A stretch of DNA of 42,818 nucleotides from an uncultured Prevotellaceae bacterium (GTDB lineage: Bacteria; Bacteroidota; Bacteroidia; Bacteroidales; Bacteroidaceae), in the NCBI GenBank assembly GCA_902780025.1, contig CACZDV010000008.1:1-42818 (forward strand), written 5' to 3'. The translations under genes and the position numbers were made by a program. Shown one piece after another: positions 34,495-42,815 of this stretch (position 1 is its first letter; the number at the start of each line of letters is the position of its first letter). The notes below the pieces were generated by a model. That model saw nothing but the letters and a program-made list of their open reading frames with translations, was not told where the DNA came from and searched no databases.

Positions 34495-35824
34495 CCGCGA
34501 AAGACAATCGAAGAATGGAGCGGGTGGCGTCAGTCACGGCGTAGCAATGGGCTACGCGCTCACCCACTAACCAGAGAATTTCACCTTGGGCATCGGTGAC
34601 CACCAACTGACGGCGCTTCTCGAACAGAGTGCGCTTGCGGTCGGTCAGGTAGTCGCTGACCAGGCGGGTGCCCTTCATGCCATAAGGCTGGAAACGGTCG
34701 CCCGTCTGCACCGTACGGAGGGTCAAGGGGAAACGGACCTTACTGGCATCGAGCGTGGCACAATAAGGGTCACGGCTGACGGCAACCTCATCGGAGGTCT
34801 CTGCACGGAACTGCCGACCATCAGGGAGGCGGTAGAGGCCGGACTCAGGGATACGCATCGGGGCAAAGGACTCATGACGCTCCTCGATGATAAGTTGGTC
34901 GCGATCGATAAGCAATTCATGGGTGGGCGACTGGAATACACGGCCCGAGGGACCCTTCAGGGCATCAAACACCTGCTCGACCTGCGACGAAGTGAAGCCG
35001 TGAGGGGTCAGCAACTCAAAGAGGAAGCACTCGGGAGAAGGCTTTGTCAGAAGCGTGGAAATGGGAGAAGTGAAAAATGAAGAGTGAGAAGTGAAAAGTG
35101 AAGAGGGAGAAGTGAAAAGTGAAATATTGAAAGCATCATTATACACTTTCTCGGCCTCCGCCATCCAGCGGGCTGTGCGGGCGATGTTCTCAGTCGCGGC
35201 AGGATTGATCTGCTGCAGCAGGGGCAGGACTTCCAGACGGATTTTATTGCGCACGACATCGGGCACCAGATTGGTACTATCGGTGACATACGGCTGATGG
35301 AGGCTGTCAAGAAAGCGGACAATCTCAGCACGGGTAACACAGAGTAGCGGACGCACAATATGACCATTGCGGGGACGGATGCCCGTCAGTCCGTGAATGC
35401 CTGTACCACGAATGAGGTTCATCAGCAGCGTCTCGACAGCATCGTCCTGATGGTGGGCCACGCAGACATCCTGGGCTCCGATGTCCTGCCGCAACTGCTC
35501 GAAATAGCGGTAGCGGAGTTCACGCGCCGCCATTTCAATGCTTACTTGATGGACATCGGCATAAGTCTTTGTGTCAAAATGGATTAAATGTAGCTTTATC
35601 TGCAAGCGTTCGCATAGGGAACGGACAAACTGCTCGTCGCGGTCAGACTCCTCACCACGCAGGCGGAAATTACAATGAGCCGCCTCAACATCGTAGCCCA
35701 ACTGCTTCAAGACAAGCAGTAACGCCACGCTGTCAGCCCCACCGCTGAGCGCCACGATGTATTTTCCGGCATCGTGGCTGAGCAAGTGGTGACGCTCGAC
35801 GAACGCAGTAATTTTATTCAACAT
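34481..35824 (-). CDS. tilS: tRNA(Ile)-lysidine synthetase with heptapeptide insert
   Basis: TilS modifies C34 of tRNA-Ile(CAU) to lysidine so that it reads AUA. The PP-loop SGGADS is at about 27-32, followed by HCNFRLRGEESDRDE and HHQDDAVETLLMNLIRGTGIHGL (core HHQDDAVET). The C-terminal TilS domain is present (VRFPLTLRTVQTGDRFQPYG, KGTRLVSDYL). Residues about 233-254 are encoded by nine 7-nt units and read SLFTSPS, SLFTSHS, SFFTSPI, a heptapeptide repeat just after the catalytic domain. It overlaps rlmI by 11 nt and the convergent gene by 14 nt. Confidence 0.94.
   Translation of the reverse strand: MLNKITAFVERHHLLSHDAGKYIVALSGGADSVALLLVLKQLGYDVEAAHCNFRLRGEESDRDEQFVRSLCERLQIKLHLIHFDTKTYADVHQVSIEMAARELRYRYFEQLRQDIGAQDVCVAHHQDDAVETLLMNLIRGTGIHGLTGIRPRNGHIVRPLLCVTRAEIVRFLDSLHQPYVTDSTNLVPDVVRNKIRLEVLPLLQQINPAATENIARTARWMAEAEKVYNDAFNISLFTSPSSLFTSHSSFFTSPISTLLTKPSPECFLFELLTPHGFTSSQVEQVFDALKGPSGRVFQSPTHELLIDRDQLIIEERHESFAPMRIPESGLYRLPDGRQFRAETSDEVAVSRDPYCATLDASKVRFPLTLRTVQTGDRFQPYGMKGTRLVSDYLTDRKRTLFEKRRQLVVTDAQGEILWLVGERVAHCYAVTDATRSILRLSFAATAQ
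35064..35126. repeat. nine-unit heptamer array inside tilS
   Basis: Nine phased units on the plus strand: GGAGAAG, TGAAAAA, TGAAGAG, TGAGAAG, TGAAAAG, TGAAGAG, GGAGAAG, TGAAAAG, TGAAATA. This is the same family as the arrays at 16871 and 36983. At 63 nt it is exactly 21 codons, so the frame is kept. Confidence 0.9.
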
Positions 35825-36983
35825 AGAGCACCAGTCCCTTCAGGTACTCACCCTCAGGATGATAGATGTTGACAGGATGGTCGGCAGGCTGGTGCAGCTG
35901 GTGAAGGATGCGCACCTTACGACGAGCCAGGGCAGCCGCCGTGAAGACGGCATTGCGGAAGTGGTCCTTGGTCACCACCTGCGAACAGCTGAACGTAAAC
36001 AGGATGCCACCGGGCTGAATCATCTGGAATGCCTTCTGGTTGAGTCGCGTATAACCCTTCAGGGCATTATGCAGCGCCCCGCGATGCTTGGCGAAGGCTG
36101 GCGGGTCGAGGATGATCAGGTCATAGGCTCCCTCCGCCTTTTCCAGGAACTTAAAGGCATCCTCGCAAAAGGCCTGATGACGCTGGTCGCCCGGGAAGTT
36201 CAGTTCGACGTTGCGGTTGGTCAGTTCGACGGCCTTGGCACTGGAGTCGACGGAGTGAACCAGCGCTGCCCCACCCCGCATGGCGTAGAACGAGAAGCCA
36301 CCCGTGTAGCAGAACATATTGAGCACACGGCGGCCATGAGCATACTGTTCAAGCAACGAGCGATTCTCACGCTGGTCGACGAAGAAGCCCGTCTTCTGAC
36401 CGCGAAGCCAGTCGACATAGAACTTCAGGCCGTTCTCAATGGCAATATTATCATCGCTGCCGCCATAGAGGAATCCGTTCTCGGGCTCCATGTAGGGCAA
36501 CGTGGTCTCGCTCTTGTAATAGACATGCTCAATGCGCTGCCCCATGACGCTGACCAGCTGGGCAGCTATCTCCTTGCGGCACAGGTGCATACCGATGCTG
36601 TGAGCCTGCATGACAGCCGTCTTGCCATAGACGTCGATGATGAGTCCCGGCAGCAGGTCGCCCTCGCCGTGCACCAGTCGGTAGGCATTGCTCACGGGCG
36701 AGTCAGCCAGTCCGATGGCCACTCTCATGTTGAGGGCCGACTGCAGGCGCGAAGCCCAGAAACTATCGTCGATAGCCACGTCGGAGAAAGTAAGTACACG
36801 GACGGCGATGGAGCCCTCCTGGTAATGGCCAACGGCAATAAAACGTCCGTCGGAAGTGACCACCCGAACGATATCGCCCTCCTCGATGCCCTCGTCAATG
36901 GACTGGATGGCACCTGAGAATACCCACGGATGAAAGCGCAACAGGCTCTCCTCCTTACCGCGTCTTAGTCTTATCTGTTTCAT
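35814..36983 (-). CDS. rlmI: RlmI-like class I SAM-dependent rRNA methyltransferase
   Basis: A PUA-plus-methyltransferase protein of the RlmI (23S rRNA m5C1962) type, 389 aa. The N-terminal PUA domain (IRLRRGKEESLLRFHPWVFSGAI) is followed by the EEVF-like linker (DWLRGQKTGFFVDQREN) and the SAM domain: VLNMFCYTGGFSF (motif I), VHSVDSSAKAVELTNRN and YDLIILDPPAFAKHR (motif IV DPP), with the catalytic Cys in FTFSCSQ. The ATG at 36983 is chosen; an upstream GTG at 36995 lies wholly in the heptamer array. Ortholog assignment to RlmI rather than RlmK/RlmL-like paralogs is probable. Confidence 0.88.
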   Translation of the reverse strand: MKQIRLRRGKEESLLRFHPWVFSGAIQSIDEGIEEGDIVRVVTSDGRFIAVGHYQEGSIAVRVLTFSDVAIDDSFWASRLQSALNMRVAIGLADSPVSNAYRLVHGEGDLLPGLIIDVYGKTAVMQAHSIGMHLCRKEIAAQLVSVMGQRIEHVYYKSETTLPYMEPENGFLYGGSDDNIAIENGLKFYVDWLRGQKTGFFVDQRENRSLLEQYAHGRRVLNMFCYTGGFSFYAMRGGAALVHSVDSSAKAVELTNRNVELNFPGDQRHQAFCEDAFKFLEKAEGAYDLIILDPPAFAKHRGALHNALKGYTRLNQKAFQMIQPGGILFTFSCSQVVTKDHFRNAVFTAAALARRKVRILHQLHQPADHPVNIYHPEGEYLKGLVLYVE

Positions 36984-37017
36984 ATCACTTTTCACTCTTC
37001 ACTCTTCACTTTTCACT
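36983..37017. repeat. heptamer array spanning the RNase D/rlmI junction
   Basis: Five phased units on the plus strand: TATCACT, TTTCACT, CTTCACT, CTTCACT, TTTCACT (minus strand AGTGAAR). It encodes the last residues of the exonuclease (VKSEE), gives its TGA stop (36999-37001), and ends at the rlmI ATG. Confidence 0.9.
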
Positions 37018-37622
37018 ATCTCATAATCACCCGTTTGCTTCAGCCGTTCCAGTTCTTCGTAGAGTTGGATACAGGCCCAGGCGTCGGTGGCAGCATATTC
37101 TTTCTGCTTGTCTGTCAGTACGTCGCGCTCCCAATTGGTCAGGCGCTGCGCCTTGCTGATCTGCTGTCCGAAGAAGTTGGCATAGAGCTTTTGCAGGCTC
37201 AGGTCCTCAACCCCTATCTCACGCACATGGTCCTGAATGTCAATGAAGTAGCCCGTCTCGAAGTGCCCGAGTTTATGTAGTCCGTTGAGGTCGTCGTGCC
37301 AGGAAAGTCCTATCTTGGGGACCGTCGTGTCTTCCAGCAGACGGACGATGGCAGGTGTCATTCCGATGATATTGAGACGGAACAGGAAGCAGGTGTCGTA
37401 AGTAGAGACCTGCAGCAAAGCGACGTGATGGAAAGACCCACGCGAAAAGGACGGACGGGTCTCGGTATCGACACCCAGGATAGGCTGCGACAGCAGGTAG
37501 GCGACCGCCTTCTCAACCTGTGTCCGTGTGACGATAACGTGGATGCGACCTTCGAAAACCACCCGTGGCAGCGTCCCTACTTTCAGCTTGTCGTACTTAT
37601 TATAGAGCTGTTTTTTCATCAT
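36999..37622 (-). CDS. RNase D-like 3'-5' exonuclease domain protein
   Basis: A 207-aa DEDDy exonuclease. Motif I is GVDTETRPSF (D-x-E), motif II is in LSWHDDLNGLHKLG and motif III is YAATDAWACIQLYEEL (Y-x3-D), so all catalytic acids are present. It is a lone exonuclease domain without HRDC domains, so it is not a classical RNase D; its substrate, RNA or DNA, is unknown. Two adjacent ATG codons (37622, 37619) are possible starts. The frame upstream overlaps the promoter. The C-terminal five residues and stop come from the repeat array. Confidence 0.9.
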   Translation of the reverse strand: MMKKQLYNKYDKLKVGTLPRVVFEGRIHVIVTRTQVEKAVAYLLSQPILGVDTETRPSFSRGSFHHVALLQVSTYDTCFLFRLNIIGMTPAIVRLLEDTTVPKIGLSWHDDLNGLHKLGHFETGYFIDIQDHVREIGVEDLSLQKLYANFFGQQISKAQRLTNWERDVLTDKQKEYAATDAWACIQLYEELERLKQTGDYEIVKSEE

Positions 37623-37639
37623 AAAATGTTTACGAGGTG

Positions 37640-37647
37640 CAAAATTA
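37640..37647 (-). promoter_or_regulatory. putative -7 element for the exonuclease-rlmI-tilS operon
   Basis: Minus-strand TAATTTTG followed by GC, about 18 nt before the first ATG, implying a very short leader. No -33 at standard spacing. Confidence 0.5.
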
Positions 37648-37691
37648 CAAAAAAAACAGCACAATTATGGTAAAATGTGGAAAAATTCAAC

Positions 37692-37699
37692 TACTTTTG
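37692..37699 (+). promoter_or_regulatory. putative -7 element for ftsK
   Basis: TACTTTTG followed by GC, 26 nt before the ATG at 37726 and divergent from the exonuclease promoter. This supports the shorter ftsK start. Confidence 0.55.
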
Positions 37700-37725
37700 C
37701 ACAGAAATTCAAGTGTACCACAGAA

Positions 37726-40215
37726 ATGGCAAAGAAAAAGAGCACTAAAAGCAAGGCCGAAAAGCCTGCCGGAAGCTTGGCAGAGGCTATCGGTATCAAC
37801 AAGATATTCGAGAACGAACGACTGATATTCTTCATCGGCGTACTGCTGTTCATTCTGTCCATCTACATGGCGCTGGCCTTCGTCTCGTTCTTTATGACGG
37901 GAGCTGCCGATCAGAGCATCATCGAGGAGCTGCGCAATGGGGAAATCCAGAACCAGCATCACGAGTTTGCCAACTCATGCGGTTCGATAGGTGCCTACCT
38001 GTCGTGGTACTTCATCAAACGTTGTTTCGGCATACCGGCGTTCTTCATCCCCCTGTTCCTGTTCATCCTGTCGCTACACTTGATGAAAGCCTACCGTTTC
38101 AAACTGTTGAAATGGTTCTTGGCATTGATGATTCTGATGATTTGGGGATCTATCACGCTCTCGAAGTTCCTGTCGCCTATGTTTGCCGACTCCCACTTCA
38201 ATCCCGGCGGCGACCACGGACGCTTTGTGTGCCAGCAGATTGAGGGATTCATCGGCACACCCGGACTCACGGCCGTTCTGGCATTGGTGGCCATCGCCTT
38301 CCTGACATACGTCAGCGCCGAGACCATCCTCGTCATACGCAAACTACTGAATCCCAAGAAGTTCTTCGATACCGTCAAGTTCAAGATCACCAATAACGAC
38401 CCTGATGAGAAAATCCCGTCATACGAAGACCAGATACAGATAGAGGACGACGACCTCGTGTATGACGACCCCAAGACACAGACGGTAGAATTCCCTGAAG
38501 GGGCTGCCCCCGTTGGCAACGACGGCTTCGGCGAGATTATCGGAAAGACAGGAGCCACCAGAACTGCTGGCAACACAGGAACCACGGGCAACACAGGAAA
38601 ACCAGCCGACCCGGAGTTTGAGATAGAAGACATCAAGCACGAGGAGACTGCTGACGCCAAGCAGCTGGTCACCGTAGGTGAGCAGGAACTGGAGCCCTAC
38701 GACCCCAAGCGCGATCTGGAGAACTACCACTACCCCACCCTAGACCTGCTGAAGAAGTATGAGAACGACGGCAAGCCCTATATCGACATGGAGGAGCAGA
38801 CGAAGAACAAGAACCGCATCGTTGAGGTTCTGGGAACGTTCGGCGTCGAAATTTCCACCATCAAGGCCACCGTCGGCCCCACCATTACGCTCTACGAAAT
38901 CACGCTGGCTCCGGGTGTCCGCATCTCCAAGGTACGCTCACTCGAGGACGACATCGCCCTGAGCCTCTCGGCCCTTGGCATCCGTATCATTGCCCCCATT
39001 CCCGGAAAGGGAACCATCGGTATCGAGGTGCCTAACGCCAAGCCCTCGGTCGTATCGATGGAGAGCATCCTCAACTCGAAGAAATTCCAGGAGACAACGA
39101 TGGAACTGCCCTGTGCCATGGGTAAGACCATCACCAATGAGGTGTTTATGTTCGACCTGACGAAAGCCCCCCACCTACTGGTAGCTGGTGCTACGGGTCA
39201 GGGTAAGTCTGTTGGTCTGAACGCCATCATCACCTCTTTACTATATAAGAAACACCCGGCCGAGATGAAGATTGTGCTCGTCGACCCGAAGATGGTGGAG
39301 TTCAGCGTCTACAAGACCATTGAGCGACACTTCTTGGCTGCTCTGCCTGAGGAGGCTGACAACCCTATTATCACAGACACATCGAAGGTGGTACGCACCC
39401 TGAACTCGCTCTGCGTCGAGATGGATGCCCGCTACGAACTGCTGATGGCAGCCGGTGAGCGTAACATCAAGGACTACAATAAGAAGTTCAAGGAGCGCCG
39501 ACTGAATCCGGAGAACGGACACCGCTTCATGCCCTATATCGTGGTGGTCATCGATGAGTATGGAGACCTCATCATGACGGCTGGCAAGGAGATTGAACTG
39601 CCTATTGCCCGCATTGCCCAGAAGGCACGTGCCGTAGGTATCCACATGATTATTGCCACACAGCGCCCGACGACGAACATCATCACGGGTACCATCAAGG
39701 CCAACTTCCCCGGACGTATCGCCTTCAAGGTCAGTCAGGGCATCGACTCAAAGACTATCCTCGACCGCATGGGAGCCAACCAACTCATCGGCCGAGGCGA
39801 CATGCTCTACCTGCAGGGCAACGACCCCATCCGCGTACAATGCGCCTTTGTCGACACCCCCGAAGTGGTGGACATCAACAGGTTCATTGCCTCACAGCAG
39901 GGCTATTCAGAACCTTACGAACTGCCGGAGCCCAAGATGGAGGATAGTGAGTTTGGCGGAGAGTCGCGCGACGTCGACATGACCCATCTTGACCCGATGT
40001 TCGAGGATGCAGCCCGCGTCATCGTCACCAACCAGAGCGGCTCTACGTCACTCATCCAGCGTAAGTTCTCCATTGGCTACAACCGTGCCGGACGACTCAT
40101 GGACCAGTTGGAGAAAGCTGGTGTCGTAGGTCCCGCCATGGGCTCTAAGCCTCGTGAGGTGCTGATACAGGACGAAGTAACCCTTAGCAACTTAATTAGC
40201 AATTTAAGATCATAA
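37726..40215 (+). CDS. ftsK: FtsK/SpoIIIE DNA translocase
   Basis: FtsK pumps chromosome dimers and termini through the closing septum. The 829-aa protein has a basic N terminus, four membrane helices within about residues 20-215, an acidic and Thr/Gly-rich linker (TGATRTAGNTGTTGNTG), then the alpha/beta motor with Walker A GATGQGKS, Walker B in YIVVVIDEYGDL and the GTIKANFPGRIAFKV block, and a C-terminal gamma winged helix (LIQRKFSIGYNRAGRLMDQLE). The ATG at 37726 is chosen because the longer frame (from 37675) crosses the -7 element. LolA follows 39 nt later. Confidence 0.96.
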   Translation: MAKKKSTKSKAEKPAGSLAEAIGINKIFENERLIFFIGVLLFILSIYMALAFVSFFMTGAADQSIIEELRNGEIQNQHHEFANSCGSIGAYLSWYFIKRCFGIPAFFIPLFLFILSLHLMKAYRFKLLKWFLALMILMIWGSITLSKFLSPMFADSHFNPGGDHGRFVCQQIEGFIGTPGLTAVLALVAIAFLTYVSAETILVIRKLLNPKKFFDTVKFKITNNDPDEKIPSYEDQIQIEDDDLVYDDPKTQTVEFPEGAAPVGNDGFGEIIGKTGATRTAGNTGTTGNTGKPADPEFEIEDIKHEETADAKQLVTVGEQELEPYDPKRDLENYHYPTLDLLKKYENDGKPYIDMEEQTKNKNRIVEVLGTFGVEISTIKATVGPTITLYEITLAPGVRISKVRSLEDDIALSLSALGIRIIAPIPGKGTIGIEVPNAKPSVVSMESILNSKKFQETTMELPCAMGKTITNEVFMFDLTKAPHLLVAGATGQGKSVGLNAIITSLLYKKHPAEMKIVLVDPKMVEFSVYKTIERHFLAALPEEADNPIITDTSKVVRTLNSLCVEMDARYELLMAAGERNIKDYNKKFKERRLNPENGHRFMPYIVVVIDEYGDLIMTAGKEIELPIARIAQKARAVGIHMIIATQRPTTNIITGTIKANFPGRIAFKVSQGIDSKTILDRMGANQLIGRGDMLYLQGNDPIRVQCAFVDTPEVVDINRFIASQQGYSEPYELPEPKMEDSEFGGESRDVDMTHLDPMFEDAARVIVTNQSGSTSLIQRKFSIGYNRAGRLMDQLEKAGVVGPAMGSKPREVLIQDEVTLSNLISNLRS

Positions 40216-40243
40216 AGAAACAAACAAATTAGTCATTTAAGAT
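40194..40243. repeat. 17-nt direct repeat at the end of ftsK
   Basis: AATTAGCAATTTAAGAT (40194-40210, last ftsK codons) recurs as AATTAGTCATTTAAGAT (40227-40243) in the spacer, two mismatches, 33 nt apart. It looks like a small duplication of the gene end. Confidence 0.6.
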
Positions 40244-40254
40244 AACACAGAAGT

Positions 40255-40854
40255 ATGAATATGAAAAAGATTGTTTTGGTAATGTCATTAATGCTGGTCT
40301 GCGCCGTTAGCTTCGGTCAGACCGCCAAGAGTGTTCTCGACAAGACGGCTGCTGTCGTCAGTAACAAGAACGGCGTCCAAGCCAACTTCACCATGACGGG
40401 TGGCATGGGCGATGCCAGCGGAACCATTTCCGTCAAGGGCCGCAAGTTCCAGGCCACTACCCCCTTAGCTACCATGTGGTTCAACGGTAAGACCATGTGG
40501 ACCTATATGAAGAAGAACGACGAGGTGAACATCACGACACCCAACGAGGCGCAGTTGCAGAAAATCAATCCCTACAACTTCATCAACCTCTATAAGCAGG
40601 GCTATGACATGACGATGAGCAAGTCGGACAAGGCATTTATCGTACACCTGACAGCCCAGAAGACCAACAAGATCCAGGAGTTGTTTATCACCGTCGACAA
40701 GAAAACCTATCACCCTACCCAGGTCAAAATGCTGCAGGGTAAAAAGTGGACCGTCTTCGACATCAGCAACCTGAAGGCACAGACGCTGAACGACGCCATG
40801 TTTACCTTCAATTCCAAGGATTTCCCCTCGGCTGAGGTGATTGACCTTAGATGA
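40255..40854 (+). CDS. lolA: LolA-like outer-membrane lipoprotein carrier protein
   Basis: A 199-aa periplasmic protein. After the signal peptide (KKIVLVMSLMLVCAVSFGQ) the pattern fits LolA: VQANFTMTGGMGDASGTISVKGRKF, MWFNGKTMWTYMKKNDEV (the W-x-Y dyad of LolA strands) and INPYNFINLYKQGY, ending with DFPSAEVIDLR. Bacteroidetes LolA-like proteins are divergent but share this open-barrel pattern. The gene lies between ftsK and pectate lyase; only ftsK and lolA are a common neighbour pair in bacteria. Confidence 0.87.
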   Translation: MNMKKIVLVMSLMLVCAVSFGQTAKSVLDKTAAVVSNKNGVQANFTMTGGMGDASGTISVKGRKFQATTPLATMWFNGKTMWTYMKKNDEVNITTPNEAQLQKINPYNFINLYKQGYDMTMSKSDKAFIVHLTAQKTNKIQELFITVDKKTYHPTQVKMLQGKKWTVFDISNLKAQTLNDAMFTFNSKDFPSAEVIDLR

Positions 40855-40878
40855 GAAGTTAGAGGAATATAAAAGCAA

Positions 40879-42639
40879 ATGAAAAAACTACTACTAACGC
40901 TGGCCGCCATCACCTGCATGACGGCCAATGCGCAAATCACGGAATCGAAAGGATGGCTGGAGTCAGCCTATGCTAAATGGCAACCCGTAACGGGAGCCAC
41001 TACCTATTGTGTATATATAAAAGGTGGCGACTATGCCGACTTCTCGCGCATTGACCAACAACTGGTGCGCAACTACGGCAGTTACGGACGTGCCGACATG
41101 GTGGGACTGAAAGCCGGTAGCTACGAGCTGAAGGTCGTGCCCGTCAATGCACAGGGCGAAATGAGCGACAAGGCCATGACAACCGGAACGCTCGACGTCA
41201 GAAGTTACGACCGTGCGGGCTATGCACACTTCAACTACACCTCGGGCATAGGAGCTTATAACAACGACGGCACGTTGAAGAGCGGAGCCAAGGTGTTCTA
41301 CGTTACTGCCCAGACCGCTAAGACCATCAAGACCGACGTCATCACCTCGTCAAAGGGTGCCAAGACCTCCTGCACAGGCATACAGACCATTATCGACGCC
41401 TACCAGAAGGGCTACGACACCACCCCAGTCACCTTCCGTTTCATAGGCCTTGTCACCAAGGACGACCTCGACAAGATCAGTAGTTCGAGCGAGGGACTAC
41501 AAATCAAAGGCAAGAAGGCCGACAGCGAACTCAACATCACCATCGAGGGTATTGGCGACGATGCTACCGTCAAAGGCTTCGGCTTCCTCGTACGCAATGC
41601 CAAAAGCGTCGAGATGCGTAACATCGGCATCATGCGCTGCATGGACGACGGCATCTCGCTCGACACCGACAACTCCAATATCTGGCTGCACCATCTTGAC
41701 CTTTTCTACGGTCCTAACGGCAGCGGCGACCATGCCAAAGGCGACGGTGCCATCGACCTGAAAGCCGACTCCAAGCTTGTCACCGTCAGCTACTGCCGCT
41801 TCTGGGACACCGGCAAGTCCAACATGTTCGGCATGAAGAACGAGAGCGGCCCCAACTACATCAGCTACCACCACAACTGGTTCGACCACTCCGACTCCCG
41901 CCATCCCCGCATCCGAACTATGAGTGTGCACGTGTGGAACAACTACTTCGACAACGTGGCCAAATACGGCATTGGAGCCACCAGCGGAGCCAGCGTCTTC
42001 ATTGAGAACAACTACTTTCTCAACACCAAAAAGCCCATCCTCTCTTCCCAGCAAGGCACCGACGCCCAAGGGAGCGGCACCTTTGAGGGCGAAGAGACGG
42101 GAGCCATGATCAAGAGCTTTGGCAACTACTACGACCGTTCGGCCATGAACTTCAAGCTCTACACCCAGCATGCACCCGCCTCGACAGGCTACGACACCTA
42201 CGAGGTCAGCACTCGCGACGAGCAGATACCCGCCACCGAAGTGACCAGAGTGGGTGGCAATGCCTACAACAACTTCGACACCAACCCCGAACACATGTAT
42301 ACCTACACGCCCGACGATGCCCAGGATGTGCCCTCCGTCGTCACAGGATACTACGGTGCCGGACGGCTCAACCACGGCGACATCACATATACCTTCAAGC
42401 CTAACGTAGGTAACGACAACACCGACTCAGCCTATGATGCCGTGCTGGGGACGATGCTCAACGACTACCAGTCGACGCTCGTCGGAATCTTCAGCGAAGA
42501 CGGAACCGACGACACCGCTGTCAACACCATCAAGGCCAGTGCCAACACCGCTACCGTCTACAAGTTAAACGGCCAACCCACGACAAATCCACGCAAAGGA
42601 ATACATATCATCAACGGAAGAACAGCCGTTTTCAAATAA
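40879..42639 (+). CDS. secreted polysaccharide lyase family 1 pectate lyase
   Basis: A 586-aa exported enzyme expected to cleave polygalacturonate by beta-elimination. A signal peptide (LLLTLAAITCMTANAQ) is followed by an FN3-like domain (about 20-115) and the PL1 right-handed beta-helix (about 120-480). In it, WLHHLDLFYGPNGSGDHAKGD gives Ca-binding acids, VTVSYCRFWDTGKSNMFG and ISYHHNWFDHSDSRHPRIR the catalytic Arg, and VHVWNNYFDNVAKYGI the family signature. The last 40 residues (TVYKLNGQPTTNPRKGIHII) resemble the short C-terminal sorting segment of Prevotella secreted proteins, hinting at type IX secretion. It starts 24 nt after lolA with an AGAGGAA ribosome site. Confidence 0.92.
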   Translation: MKKLLLTLAAITCMTANAQITESKGWLESAYAKWQPVTGATTYCVYIKGGDYADFSRIDQQLVRNYGSYGRADMVGLKAGSYELKVVPVNAQGEMSDKAMTTGTLDVRSYDRAGYAHFNYTSGIGAYNNDGTLKSGAKVFYVTAQTAKTIKTDVITSSKGAKTSCTGIQTIIDAYQKGYDTTPVTFRFIGLVTKDDLDKISSSSEGLQIKGKKADSELNITIEGIGDDATVKGFGFLVRNAKSVEMRNIGIMRCMDDGISLDTDNSNIWLHHLDLFYGPNGSGDHAKGDGAIDLKADSKLVTVSYCRFWDTGKSNMFGMKNESGPNYISYHHNWFDHSDSRHPRIRTMSVHVWNNYFDNVAKYGIGATSGASVFIENNYFLNTKKPILSSQQGTDAQGSGTFEGEETGAMIKSFGNYYDRSAMNFKLYTQHAPASTGYDTYEVSTRDEQIPATEVTRVGGNAYNNFDTNPEHMYTYTPDDAQDVPSVVTGYYGAGRLNHGDITYTFKPNVGNDNTDSAYDAVLGTMLNDYQSTLVGIFSEDGTDDTAVNTIKASANTATVYKLNGQPTTNPRKGIHIINGRTAVFK

Positions 42640-42684
42640 TTTAGGAGATGCTGCGAAATATTTTTGAAGAAAAATACCAAAAAG

Positions 42685-42716
42685 TTTGGCTACTTCAAAT
42701 AAAATGTGTACCTTTG
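42685..42716 (+). promoter_or_regulatory. promoter of tRNA-Lys
   Basis: TTTG at 42685-42688, a 20-nt spacer and TACCTTTG at 42709-42716: the best -33/-7 match in the window. It ends 26 nt before the tRNA. Confidence 0.85.
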
Positions 42717-42742
42717 CACCCGCAAATCGCAAAACAGCGGAT

Positions 42743-42815
42743 GCACCCGTAGCTCAGTTGGTAGAGCACCTGACTCTTAATCAGGGTGTCCAGGGTTCGA
42801 GCCCCTGCGGGTGTA
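42743..42815 (+). tRNA. tRNA-Lys (anticodon CTT)
   Basis: A complete 73-nt cloverleaf: acceptor GCACCCG/CGGGTGT (first pair G-T), D arm GCTC/GAGC, anticodon stem CCTGA/TCAGG with loop CTCTTAA, variable GTGTC, T arm CAGGG-TTCGAGC-CCCTG, discriminator A. The anticodon CTT reads AAG (Lys). CCA is not encoded; CAA follows. Confidence 0.97.

Noticed and set aside
35859-36917. Plus-strand open frame of 352 codons opposite rlmI
   Set aside because: The minus-strand frame has clear PUA and methyltransferase motifs and operon fit; the antisense frame has none.
41497-42375. Minus-strand open frame of 292 codons opposite the pectate lyase
   Set aside because: Val/Gly-rich shadow of a gene with unmistakable PL1 motifs.
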